Part shown: one piece after another, positions 34,006 to 44,600 of the stretch
How the letters are laid out: the number at the start of each line of letters is the position of its first letter
Position numbering within the stretch: the stretch's first letter is position 1
Origin: Pseudisothecium myosuroides
Lineage: Eukaryota; Streptophyta; Bryopsida; Hypnales; Lembophyllaceae
Direction of reading: 5' to 3'
NCBI GenBank assembly: GCA_951799445.1
Contig: OX637296.1
Coordinates: 4,898,001-4,962,000, forward strand
DNA: 64,000 nt
Notes under the pieces: generated by a model
Seen by the model: the letters and a program-made list of their open reading frames with translations, nothing else
The model's database searches: none
Told to the model about the DNA's origin: nothing
Made by a program: the position numbers and the translations under genes

Positions 34006-34197
34006 AGCCCTATGCCACTTCAACTTCAAAATTTCATAACTAATTCCAAATGGCTCCAAAAAATATGAAACAACTTGGGTTAGATGCCAATTCGTCTTGT
34101 CTTTCAAGGAAAATTTACTGAAAAATATTTCGAGACGTTTCACCTCCCCAAAATTCAGTTTCAGCTCTTAGGTGGGCGATTTCTGAACCTGTTACCT

Positions 34198-34873
34198 CAT
34201 ATACATACCGTCCGCGGTCTTCAGCGCAGCCTCCAGGCAAGGCGACGGCGATGTTGCAAAGCTGGAGTACGTGAAACTAAAGTTGCGAGCTGAATTGAAG
34301 GCACCTCCAAGCGCAAGCGCAGATACTCTAAGCTTATATGGCACCATCAACTCTTCCTTCAAGTTGCACACTTGCACTATCTCTGGACGTGCGCAGTGAC
34401 GGTGGGTTTGCAGTCCAAGCGAGTCCAGTACTCTACCGCGTGAAGCCGGACCTCGAAATCCGCTCCGGAGATTCTGGCCCACTGCAGACACAAAGTCAGC
34501 AGATTCCCGGAAGGATCGATTGCTTACAGATAAAAAAACATATTTGGCGTCGACGGTTGAATTATTAGAGTCTCAATTCTATCCTGGCCAGGCAAGCACC
34601 ATCTTTACATCGGGAGACTCGATCAAGTTTATCGAGGAATCCAGATCGAGACTGAATTCATTTGAACTTCAGGAGAAGAGTTACGTACTGTAGCCGCCTG
34701 TGCATGCATTTCCGTGAAGTTCATCTCATGGAAATATGCGAATTTGGAATTCAACATACAAAACATGCCCCTCTATGCGAGGTACGTCAAGGAGTGCATC
34801 CTACTTTATCCGTAATCTCAATGCAAGAGAGTTTCGTCGTCATGGCATGTTTCGATTGGTTAAGGAGTGGCCA
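34198..34873. repeat. Copy of a ~155-bp unit also found at 37261, within non-coding sequence
   Basis: From about 34369 to 34525 the sequence matches 37261-37443, with shared blocks TTGCACTATCT, GGACGTGCGCAGTGACGGTG and TCGAAATCCGCTCCGGAGAT. The segment is GC-richer than its surroundings. No ORF is conserved between the two copies. It is probably part of a duplicated promoter or leader unit together with the 36231/37447 duplication. Confidence 0.55.
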
Positions 34874-35818
34874 ATATTAACCTCTAAATGTTCGAGGTAT
34901 CAAATTTTGGTGTCGACAATATTTTGATGTTAAATAAAACCTAACCAAGTTGCTACTTTAAGTAGTTTATATTTATTTAAAATTATTTTTAAAGATTAGT
35001 TTCAGGACCAAAAATCCCATTTTGAAATAGGATTAATTATGATTTTTGTATTCAAGATTTTGTGCAAGGGTGTCCATAGCAATCTTGACTTTTGCAATGT
35101 TGAGGGCTTTTGGAAATGAGCCTCAAATAAGGTAGGAGGCTCATAAACCGACCATTTAAGAGTTGTTTGCCATTTCAGGGAAGCTAAAGTCCTTGAAACA
35201 ATTTGCAGTAAATTTTGGTAGGAAGAAACATGGAATTCGCATTTAATTCAAGTCGTTTCATAATTTTTGGACCTCCGTGGAATTAGTTATGAATTTTTGA
35301 AGTTGAGACGCAAAGATCATTAAAAGCGACCATCCTCTAAAATGTACACTGTTGATACAAGGAAGAAAGCAAAATGTACCTTTGTGCCATGTTTGGTTTT
35401 ACAGTCCGATCGGTTTATGAGCCTCCTACCTTACACTAGATCTTCGAGAAAAAATCACATTAGAAATTCATTTAAAAAAATTGTAGAGTAGATTTTGAGA
35501 AATCATAAATTGAATGGGGTTATGCATGTTAGGCCCTTTAAACTCATTTTTTTTGGTGACCAACTTTTTAGATTTGACATATGAAAAGAAGATTGAAAGA
35601 CTTCAAATCACTTTTGCAATTGAGCACCCTCACGATCAAACATTATAATCTTTCAATCCATAAGTGATATTGTTGTGTTTTCTTTTCCTATGTGATTTCT
35701 AACATGTCTAGTTTGAATTTATACAATTATAATTAAAAAAAAATTGATACAACTTATCAAAATGTTGACTATTTGTTCAATTTAAAATAAATTCCTAGAA
35801 GCTCATAAAAGACCTTGG
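34874..35818. mobile_element. TTAA family-1 copy carrying a nested TA-target MITE
   Basis: The left end, TTAACCTCTAAATGTTCGAGG, is a mutated version of the family-1 terminus. The interior follows 1620-2215 block by block (GTTAAATAAAACCTAACCAA, TTGTGCAAGGGTGTCCAT, GATTTGACATATGAAAAGAA). The right end stops at ACCTTGGGCATCCATACCTT, where the terminus runs straight into the CCATACCTTAA repeat family. The TA-target MITE at 35130-35431 interrupts it. Confidence 0.7.
35130..35431. mobile_element. TA-target MITE, complete copy C
   Basis: The 302-bp element has inverted ends AGGTAGGAGGCTCATAAACC and its reverse complement, flanked by TA at 35128-35129 and 35432-35433. The same host sequence without insertion is present in the element at 1593-2239, where GCCTCAAATACACTAGATC runs through. 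The duplication is therefore exactly TA, which points to the Tc1/mariner group (Stowaway-like). No ORF. It defines the family whose other members are copies A and B. Confidence 0.85.
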
Positions 35819-35821
35819 GCA

Positions 35822-36165
35822 TCCATACCTTAAGTTTGGCTGTTTGATTGTTTGTTTTGTTTTGTTTGTTTGTTACGTGGAGATCTCCCAGACCTTGCCT
35901 CTCACGGTCACGTTCTTGGTATCATCGGAAAGCCCTTGGCAGGGCAAGGTGCACGGGCTTGGTTTGGTGGCATTTGGAATTATGGTGCAAAAGTTATAGA
36001 TTTTTGAGTTATTTTTTGTTTCAAAAAAATAAAAATTACTTTTACTTTTGTTTTGGCTGTGGCAACACCATAGGGCACACTAATCTCGTGGTGTTTGGAC
36101 CTACGGTGGGAAGTTTATTGAATTTCAAAGTTCTTATTGTATTAAAAAATTAGAAAATTTTTTTT
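35822..36165. repeat. Third copy of the GTTTG / CCCAGACC repeat family
   Basis: It starts CATACCTTAAGTTTGGCTGT, then a GTTTT/GTTTG tract, GAGATCTCCCAGACC, TTCTTGGTATCATCGGAAAG, and a GGCTGTGGCAACACCATAGG tail. The block order matches 2312-2650 and 2770-3040. The class is unknown. Confidence 0.6.
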
Positions 36166-36230
36166 CGCTGTGGGCCCACACTACTGTAGTTTAGGGTTTG
36201 GATATGCACCCGGGGTTTTCCCCGCTCCAA

Positions 36231-36930
36231 CCGACTACAGGAACTGAGCCGACTTGCTCACCACGCAGGGGGGTCTTTTAGTACGTTGCAGGGGGTTCAG
36301 ATTTTGCGGCTCTGTGCTGCTGCTGGTCAATCTTCGAGTTTGCAGTGGTGTTGTTGTGTTCGATTCTTTAGAGCCATTCCGGAGCACTTCCTTACAAGGA
36401 AGAGAAGGGGCTAGCTGTGCCCGAACTGGGGAATGGTGCTCCTTTCTGGTGGGTATTTGTTTCGTGAGCGCATCCTGTGTTTCGTAGTATATGTGTTAGC
36501 TAGAAGCGGATCTAATTTGTATGTAAGGTTCTTATCATTTTGAGTGAATGCATGTTGAGAACGTTTTACCGCTATTCAGTTCCTAGTTTTTTTGGTAACA
36601 AAGTAAATATTTTTTGATGCCATCAATGAAATCCTTTCTGGATTCTGAGAATCGGAGTTTCCTTGTTTGTGTAGACAGAAGGAAAAGTGAGTGAGAGAAG
36701 GGCCAAGAGGAGCGGAACTAGCTCCAAGGCGTTCATCAGAAAACAGGATTCAAATACTCCCCAGGCAACGGTGCAGGTCAAATCCTCCCCTAGGATATGT
36801 GTTGCTGCGATCTGCAAGATTTGCAAATTACTCCAATCGGCTCTGTAGGGATGCTCTTCAGTCTTCGAGATGAAAAACTGCGTGGTCTAGTCTTGTATTG
36901 TATCCTGTGGTTGTGCGCTTGTTGATGCAT
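36231..36930. repeat. Segmental duplication, copy 1
   Basis: About 670 bp that recurs at 37447-38104 (and its last part again at 38577). Shared landmarks include CCGACTTGCTCACCAC, TGTTTCGTAGTATATGTGTT, CTATTCAGTTCCTAGTTTTT and GGCCAAGAGGAGCGGAACTA. An open segment at 36690-36850 encodes a basic, Ser/Arg/Lys-rich peptide in both copies, but I do not recognise it and it could equally be leader sequence. Confidence 0.75.
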
Positions 36931-37260
36931 AATTTTTTCCCCCGCTTCCCTTCGTTTTCTGAGCTCCCATATTAGGGTTCCGTCCCTAAGAGCCTCGTCC
37001 GCGCAAGTAATTGTGTTTGCAGTCTTTGCTTCGCCATGGCGTGGTGAGCTTCCTCGTCCTCGGGTTGGAAGAGAGCGTCGTGAATTTTCTGGACCATTCC
37101 CGTGCTCGGTCATGTCCTTCCTCGGTCATTTCCCTTGCTGGTCATTTGGTGAGTCCGTTTTGATGGATTGTCGGTTGTGTGTGTATATGTAGCGGTCTGT
37201 TTTTGAACTACAGTGGCGCATGAGGTTTCCGGCCGTTGATCGGTTTGGTTGATTTTTGAA

Positions 37261-38104
37261 AATAGATTTGCACTATCTGTGGACGTGCGCAGTGACGGTG
37301 GGTTTGCAATTAAAGCGAGTCTAGTACTCTACCGCTTGAAGCCGGTCCTCGAAATCCGCTCCGGAGATTTTGGCCCAGTGCACACACAAAGTCAGCAGAG
37401 TCACAGTGCAGACACAGATTTTGGCCCGGGAGGATCGATTGCCTGACCGACTACATTAACTGTGCCGACTTGCTCACCACTCTGACAGGCAGGTGGTTCT
37501 TTCAATACGTTGCTTTTCAGATCTGATTTTGCATCTCTGTGCTGGTGCTGGTCGATCTTCGAGTTTGCAGCTGTTGTTGTGTTTGTTTCTTCAGAGTCAT
37601 TTCGGAGCACTTCCTTGCAAAGAAGAGCGCACGAAGGCTATGCACGAACTAGGGAATGGTGCTCCTTTCCGGTGGCCTGAGCGTATCCTGTGTTTCGTAG
37701 TATATGTGTTTCCTAGAAGCGCATCTGATTTATTATCGAGAGGTTCTTATCATTTCGAGTGAATGCATGTTGAGAACGTTTTACCGCTATTCAGTTCCTA
37801 GTTTTTATTGGTAACAAAGTGAATACTTTTTCATGCCGTCAATGAAATCCTTTCTGGATTCTGAGAGTCGGAGTTTCCTTGTTTGTGTAGTCAGAAGGAA
37901 AAGTGAGTGAGAGAAGGGCCAAGAGGAGCGGAACTAGCTCCAAGGCGTTCATCAGAAAACAGGGTCCAAATACTCCCAAGGCAACGGCGCAGATCAAATC
38001 CTCCCCTAGGATATGTGCTGCTGCGATCTGCGAATTCCTCCAATCGGCTCTGTAGGGATGCCCTAGAGTCTTCGAGATGGAAAACTGCGTGGTCTAGTCT
38101 TGTA
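37261..38104. repeat. Segmental duplication, copy 2 (with the 155-bp unit at its start)
   Basis: 37261-37443 matches 34369-34525, and 37447-38104 matches 36231-36897. Copies differ by scattered substitutions and short indels: AAGATTTGCAAATTA in copy 1 is shortened to CGAATT in copy 2. The local spacing of about 1.2 kb suggests a tandem event of moderate age. Confidence 0.75.
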
Positions 38105-38576
38105 CATAGAGAGAGAAGAAGCGAGGTTAATTGTGGGGAACTCCAGGGAACTCTTCCTCAGTTCTCACCCTCAGATCATTCTCAATTTCACTCCTACAAT
38201 CCAGATTGCCAGTCATACAACACAACATCGCAGCCACCCTGCTTCAAAGCTAGTGTGTAGTCAAAAATATAAGCACAACCAACCAGATCACAGTCGGAAG
38301 TTATGCAAAAAAGCCTTGAAATTGAACCTGCTACATACAATAGAGCTTCGTCTCTATTAGGAATCATGCGCAGACTGATGAAATTCCAACTTTATTTATT
38401 ACAAATCCTCCAGTAGTTTCTTAGCCATGATAAGGTTGTTGAGTGGGAGATAAAAACTCAGAGTTCTGAATCGCATTGAAAACAGTGATGGTGGTGGCTA
38501 CTTTTGGCGCATTCCCCTGGAAAATGATAATGTCATAAAACCAAAATTTAGCATATGAGTACAGTGGACTATATCC
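38105..38576. mobile_element. ~470-bp insertion in segmental duplication copy 2
   Basis: In copy 1, TCTTGTA is followed three bases later by TATCCTGTGGTTGTGCGCTT. In copy 2 the same two sequences are separated by about 470 bp. The inserted sequence has no clear inverted termini. TATCC is doubled at its right edge (TATCCTATCC), which might be part of a target duplication. The class is unknown. Confidence 0.5.
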
Positions 38577-39916
38577 TATCCTGTGGTTGTGCGCTTGTTG
38601 ATGCATAGTGCGCTTACTAGTGAATAGTTCGGTGGAGGTATTGATAAATCAGACAGGGGTTTTCTTTGATGGCATTGAGATGTATTGAATAAGCTTTGAT
38701 TAGGTCTTGGCAACTTGCTGGAGAACATTTTGGAGGCAGGTGGTAGCTCTCTTATCAGGTTTGTATTGACATTCTTGTATGCGTATCGCAGGTTCCTACA
38801 TCTTGGTGGCAAAAGGAAAATAGATTGGGGAAAGGATTTGCATCTTGGTGTGACGATGACACGGAGCCTCTCTTTGCGGAGGCTGCTCGCCAAATGTAGG
38901 TAATCTAAACCCCTAATTGTGTTTTTTTGGTGAGGTTTTCGTAGGTCAGTAGGGGAGTTTCTTTTGTCTAATTGTATTCGGTTTTTGACCACCGAGTGTA
39001 GTGTTCTTTGCTGATTGTGGTGATATAAAGTTTGGTCTTATTTGAATCATAGTTTTTCACTATCTGATCAATCGGATCGGTCATTTGGAAACTCTCATTC
39101 TTTGAGTCTTCAGTGGTTAACTCTTGTGTGTGCATGAGTGTGATTGCACTCTTGAAGGATCAAGAGGCTCAAATTAGGTCTCATGCTTTTTGTTTTTTGG
39201 GGCAATTTGGAGTAGGGGTCATATGGGGACTTTCATTTGTCCAATTTTGACCAAGAAATGCAATGATCCTTCACTGATTCTGGTGATATAGAATTTGTCT
39301 CCATCTGAATTGTATTTTTTACAATATCATCAATCGAATGGGCCATTTTGAATCCAGGAATCCTTCGTCTTTTAGGGTTAAGTCTTGTGTTCATTGCAGT
39401 GTCGTCTCACATCATGTCCGATGAATGTGGTGAAATGGTGTATGCGCTAGGTTATTGACAAGGCGATTACATCACTCCGCAGTTCAATGCGCAGCCTTGC
39501 TTTGACAAGCCCATCCTCATCTACGGGTTGATATACCCTAACCTACTATTTGTTTACCTTCGCCTTCGCTTGTAGTGTGTTCCTGTGTACCAAGTGGGTC
39601 ACTCCATTTAATATGATAAGAGCTAATTATACCTTTGAAAGTAACAAATGATTCTGGTTCTTTGTACAGACCATTCTACAGTTCCTTCGACTAAAAGAGG
39701 CAGGCAAGCAGGCAGCGTCCTGGCAAGGCTCAAACGGCTGGAATCGACAGAGCAACTCCATTAATTGTATGCTTTCACGACCACTTACTTGGCATTTCCA
39801 TCCCAAGTTTTTACTTTGCTACTTGTTTCTCACAAACAGAATGATGGATGGATCTTTTGATTTTCGTCCCGTCAATTTTGCTTTATGGCTTACTTACAGG
39901 TTCTGCTTCTTGACAG
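38577..39916. other. Gene-free region with a ~265-bp-spaced direct repeat
   Basis: A block at about 38985-39130 recurs at about 39245-39400 and, less well, at 50390-50530. Its core is CTGATTNTGGTGATATA followed by TTTGTCTCCAT-like and CAATCGRATNGG-like sequence. Open stretches at 38780-38900 and 39415-39540 look partly coding by composition, but I cannot place them in a known protein. They could be decayed exons belonging with the oxidase relic that follows. Confidence 0.4.
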
Positions 39917-39998
39917 GCGCCAATTGAATCCGTATACTTCACTGGGGAGCACACAAGCCCCGAGTCTAATGGCTATGTTCATGTAGCTTACTTGACAG
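39917..39998 (+). pseudogene. Isolated polyamine-oxidase exon relic
   Basis: The translation, APIESVYFTGEHTS followed by NGYVHVAYLTG, matches the C-terminal FAD-binding signature of plant polyamine oxidases (VYFTGEHTS...NGYVHGAYL). In the family this segment contacts the FAD; the enzyme oxidises spermidine and spermine and releases hydrogen peroxide. The exon is bounded by an acceptor (CTTGACAG) and a donor (ACAG|GTGCC). The usual Gly of YVHGAYL is Val here. I did not find the N-terminal Rossmann (GAGISG) exon or other exons in the window, so this is most likely a fragment, though distant exons cannot be excluded. Confidence 0.6.
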
Positions 39999-41630
39999 GT
40001 GCCTTGAGCTTTCTTCCTCCAAGTACCTTCGTTCTTAGGCATTCCATCTTTTGTATTACATTAGAATATTTGTTGTATGCTTTCTTTCTTTTGTGAATAT
40101 ATGTTTTTTTTTTATTCAATCTATTGGAATATTGAAGGGCCACACGCTACGTGCAAAACGACTCTTGTCATGGTTCATAACAATTAGGTGATGGCGTTTT
40201 GGAGATCGGAGAAGAATATTTACAAGAATTGGAGACAGAAGTATTGTGAAAATGTTGCAGATTACATTAGGAGAATCATTGCAAGTTTTTGTATCACCAT
40301 CACATTTTCTAAATGGGATGTGTGTTGATTATGAAGGTATTTTTGCCACAGAGGCTCTCTGGATGTGCAAGTATTTTTGGCAAGTGTGCTGATTCCATCC
40401 AGGCCGAGCTGAACCTTGAAGAGGAATTCCAAGGCAGTTTTGATTTGGTAAGTGATTCTGCATGGTTGCTGGTGCATTTTTCTACGTGGACGACGCACCT
40501 TAGTTTCCTTCGAGTTATTCATTGAACTTTACATGAAGAAATTGTGTCCACCTAGGTGGATTGCTTGCTAACAATACTAGTGATCACACATTTCAAAATA
40601 GATGAGATTAGCTTTGAGGGCACGGAGGTTTGGGAAGGTTGTTGGATGTCGTGTGAAGTTTGTTTCATTGAATCTCGAGTGTTCAAATCTGTACAGTTTT
40701 TTGTTAATTCAAGACTCATATTGAACAATAAATACATGCATTGAAACTTGTGTTTGGGTAGCCACTGACACTAAATGCTCAGAGCTTGGACTGCAGTTTG
40801 AATGCTTGTCTTGATCTTTTGTAATCTTGAGTTGCTAGAATGATGGCTAATTCTCTACATGACTTTGTCTTAAACCCTACAGCTTCACATAAAATTTTAG
40901 TGTGGAAGCTCATAGCCAATTATAAAAGCATCCAATATAGATGTAGTGTCTAATATTTTCTTTTTGTTTGATTAGTTTTGCTACGTAAACCATACTCCAT
41001 ATGAAATGCTTTTGAAATGCTTTTTAAAATAGGACTAGTGTACCCCTTTTACATGGTTTTCATGGAATGCAAAAGTGACACGTGTACTTATTCGTTTAAT
41101 TGATTTTGAGTTTCCACACTTTTGTGCAGTTTGTCACTACCGTATGCACTCAATAGCGACAACTCTTCGCCGAAGTATCCTTGCCATCAAATGCAGACCA
41201 ACAGAGCAGTCGGAGGAACTTGGAGGAAACACTTGAATGCATCCAGAGGCGCCGGAGCTGATGAGGCGCCGGAACTGATCAAATTAGGCAATTCGTTTGT
41301 GCAGGAGCTTGTGTGCTGATCAATCCTTTCCTACTTCGTGTCTATCTTGTAGAAGCTTGCTTGGAAACTCTCCGCTTGGAAACAAGTCTTTGTTCTCTAC
41401 TATGTCGTTTGAGTACGATGTTGGGTGGTGGAGCCGGACGACTTGTAGAGGTCTCCGACCCAATCTCTGGTATACAGTAGGGTAAGTCGTAATAATATAT
41501 TTAGTGTGGATTGCTTTCTGCTCTGTGTGAGGAGCACATGAGAGGCAGAAGTAGCGGCACAGATCAAATTAGTGCGGCATCGTAATTGTCACTTTCGGGC
41601 CACTCAGTGATCGTAGGACTTTGATCCACA
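39999..41630. other. Spacer between oxidase relic and the TNL gene
   Basis: No recognisable coding sequence. The part from 41150 to 41480 is GC-richer and could be promoter or an untranslated first exon of the TNL gene; a donor-like GGGTAAGTC occurs near 41480. Small ORFs of 61-86 residues overlap on both strands with no motif. Confidence 0.4.
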
Positions 41631-44600
41631 ATGAACGACTCTGAAGCGGGACCCTCTACTCAGATCATGGAAGATTTCAATGTATTTTTGAACCACCGTG
41701 GGCCTGATACCAAAGCCACATTCGTTGCGCATTTGGATCAAGCACTAAGGGATGTAGGGTTTCGACCATTTCTAGACCGTTATTCTCTGGAAGTGGGGTA
41801 TCATAATGAAGAATCCATCTATCAGGCTTTGCATATGGCCAAAGTTCACGTTGTCGTTGTGTCGAAGCGTTATGCGGAGTCGCAGTACTGTCTGGACGAA
41901 TTGGTGGCAATTATGGAAAGCCACAAACCGGTGATTCCTGTGTTTTATGATGTGGAGCCTAAGGACTTGCTGGATGTGGAGACGGGGAAATTTGCGGTGG
42001 CTTTCAAGGAACACATACAAACCCAGGAGAAGTTGAAAGAGTGGACGGATGCTCTTGGATCACTTTCAAAAATCGTTGGAATTTGCTTCGATAGTACTTG
42101 GAGGGATGGGTGAGTTCTGGAGCAAATCTAAGTAACTGTGGATACTCCATTTGGTAAATTTGTCCGGTCGCTTTGCTGTGATCATTAGAATGCTATCAAG
42201 AGATAATTCTTCTCCCCAATTCACTTCTCTATGTGAATTTGAAGTAGCTCTTAGATTATGCTACATTTGATTGCCCCATTTTTTGTGTACACTAAATTGT
42301 ATTCTGTTGACAAGTTGAACAATGAGACATTGATTTCTGTAAAACTCTTGTCAGGCTCTAAATAGTGTCCATCATTGGTTTCTTGAATGTGAAGCGATGA
42401 AGCGAAGCTGAAGCAAGACGTTGTGAATGCAGTAGCAAGCAAGTTTCCTCGCGGCTCAGGTTTTGTTGATGAGAATCATCGAGTTGGATTGGAAGAGTCC
42501 AGAAAAGAGGTAATTCGAAAACTAGAATCGGGGCGCGTTGGTGTTGTGGGACTCTATAGCATGGGTGGAATTGGGAAGACGACTTTGGCTACTGCAGTGT
42601 ATGAACACTGTGCTCAGGACTTCGGATGTTGCAGCTTTTTGAGAGATGTCAGATCGAGTGACGCTCTTACCTTGCAAAACCAAATAGTCAAAGATCTACG
42701 CCTGGGAGTGAAAGCGAACAACCATGAAGAGTATCAAGGAAGATTTCGTAAGTTGAACAACTTGGAAGTGCTTATTGTTATTGATGACATCGATGCTAAG
42801 AGACAATTTGAAGACATAATCCTGGATTTGGGTCAAATTGGGAAAGGGAGCAAGATAATTGTCACATCTCGTAATCAAAGGGTTTTGTCTAATGTTCTAA
42901 TATCAACAGAGACAGAGGAGAGTGTTTTGTATGAGATTGAATTGCTCAACAGTGTGGAATCTCAACAGCTTTTCAATTTTCGAGCATTTCCTAGCAAATT
43001 GCCAAACCATGGATTTGAGGATTTGGCAATGAAAGTGGTGGATGCATGTGGAGGTCATCCATTGGCATTGGAAATTGCCGGTGGTTTTCTACGCAATAAG
43101 AGGAACTTGGAAACTGATCGAGTGTTTTGGGATGAAATGATAGCTTCGAAAGCCACCCGAGATGCAAAATTGCAAAGCATTTTAAAAATATCTTACAATA
43201 GTCTTGATAGTTGCCAGAAAACTATGTTTCTGGACATCTCCTGTCACCTTATTGGCAAACCTTCTACAATAGCTTTGGAGATATGGGCATCGTGTGAGTC
43301 TTGTGGTTGCGGCATTCGGCCTGGAATTAATTCTAGCTTTATTGACCTCATCGAAAGGTGTCTAGTAAAGTTGGATGATGGACAATTGCAGATGCATGAT
43401 GTTCTGCGTGACATGGGTAGAGATATTGTGGAGCCTGCCATCGTCTTTGGAGGTTTGACAAAGTGGGACAGAATCCACTTTTGGGATTCAAAATTGGCTG
43501 GTGATTGTTTGGAGTACAAAAAAGTAATCTTCTTTTTACCTATTTCAAGGCTGGATTGCATGATTAGAGTTGCCTTAATTTGAATTATTGCAAGAATGAT
43601 GACAAGTGCAAGATTGCATACAATACTTGTGAGAGGAGTATGTATGGGCAATATTCCAAGCCTTAAGATTGCTCTTTTTTTTGTCATTGTCTCTAGGATT
43701 TTGATTGATCATAGGTTGGAGATTGTTGAATTTATGGTAGGATGTAGAGTTTTTTGTGTTTTATTTGGCAATTCTTGATTATGAGATGTTACTTTTGATA
43801 TTGTAGGGATCTAATAAGGTACGGGGCTTCTCAAGAACCTCATATATTGGAACCCCCACAACTTACAATGCTGAGGCATTCTCTGACATGAGTGAGCTCC
43901 ACTTGTTGGTTCTTGATGGGTGCCATGTATTTGGTGACTTTTCAAAGTGGTCAAGAGAGTTGAGATTGTTGCAGTGGAGGCGCTCTCCACTCTTAGAGTT
44001 ACCACTGGAGTTGAATTTGAAGAAAATCGCCGTGTTGGATCTAAGCTGGAGTTGCAATTTAACATGTCTTTGGAAGGATAATACAATGGATCCTATCAGG
44101 AAGGTATGGTCATCTCCTCGAGAATGGTCAATTGTTGTTTTTGTCAACAGGTGAATGTTCAACTTGCATGAAAATTTGAATCCATGGTTGATTTTTGAAG
44201 TCGTGAGTCTAAGATCATATATACTTGTGATTTAGCTTTTGTATACTAGGCTCCAGCTTGATACTTCTATTGTGCTACATAGAGTGATTAATAATCATCC
44301 AGCAAGAATAGGTATACATTAGTTTAACCTTAAATATGGAAAAAGGTTTCTAAAGATGAAGCTCATGAAGAGCTACGCCCATTGTCAACAAAATCTAATG
44401 TTGGAGGATTTCCAAATCAAGTTGTGGCTGATTGGTGCCTTTTTGTGTCAATGTGCAGGCTTGTCTAAATTTGCGACGATTGTATTTGAATGATTGCATC
44501 GAGCTAACTACGCTCACCCAAGATTTTGGTAAGCGACTGTTTAAATTGAAGTTGCTGGATTTGGGTGGTTGTATCAAGCTTGAAAGTCTTCCTGATTCTA

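Larger units (their letters stand above)
32364..34197. mobile_element. TA-target MITE copy B, carrying two nested insertions
   Basis: The ends AGGTAACAGGCTCTGAAAT (32364-32382) and the reverse complement of AGGTAACAGGTTCAGAAAT (34179-34197) match at 17 of 19 positions. A TA precedes the left end; the right side reads CA, a probable mutated TA. Read on the minus strand, the residual arms match copy C (35130-35431) and copy A (1305-1573). Two other elements sit inside it: the hAT-type MITE at 32394-32957 and the TTAA element at 33068-34005. Discounting both leaves an element of roughly 330 bp, close to the 302 bp of copy C. Confidence 0.75.
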
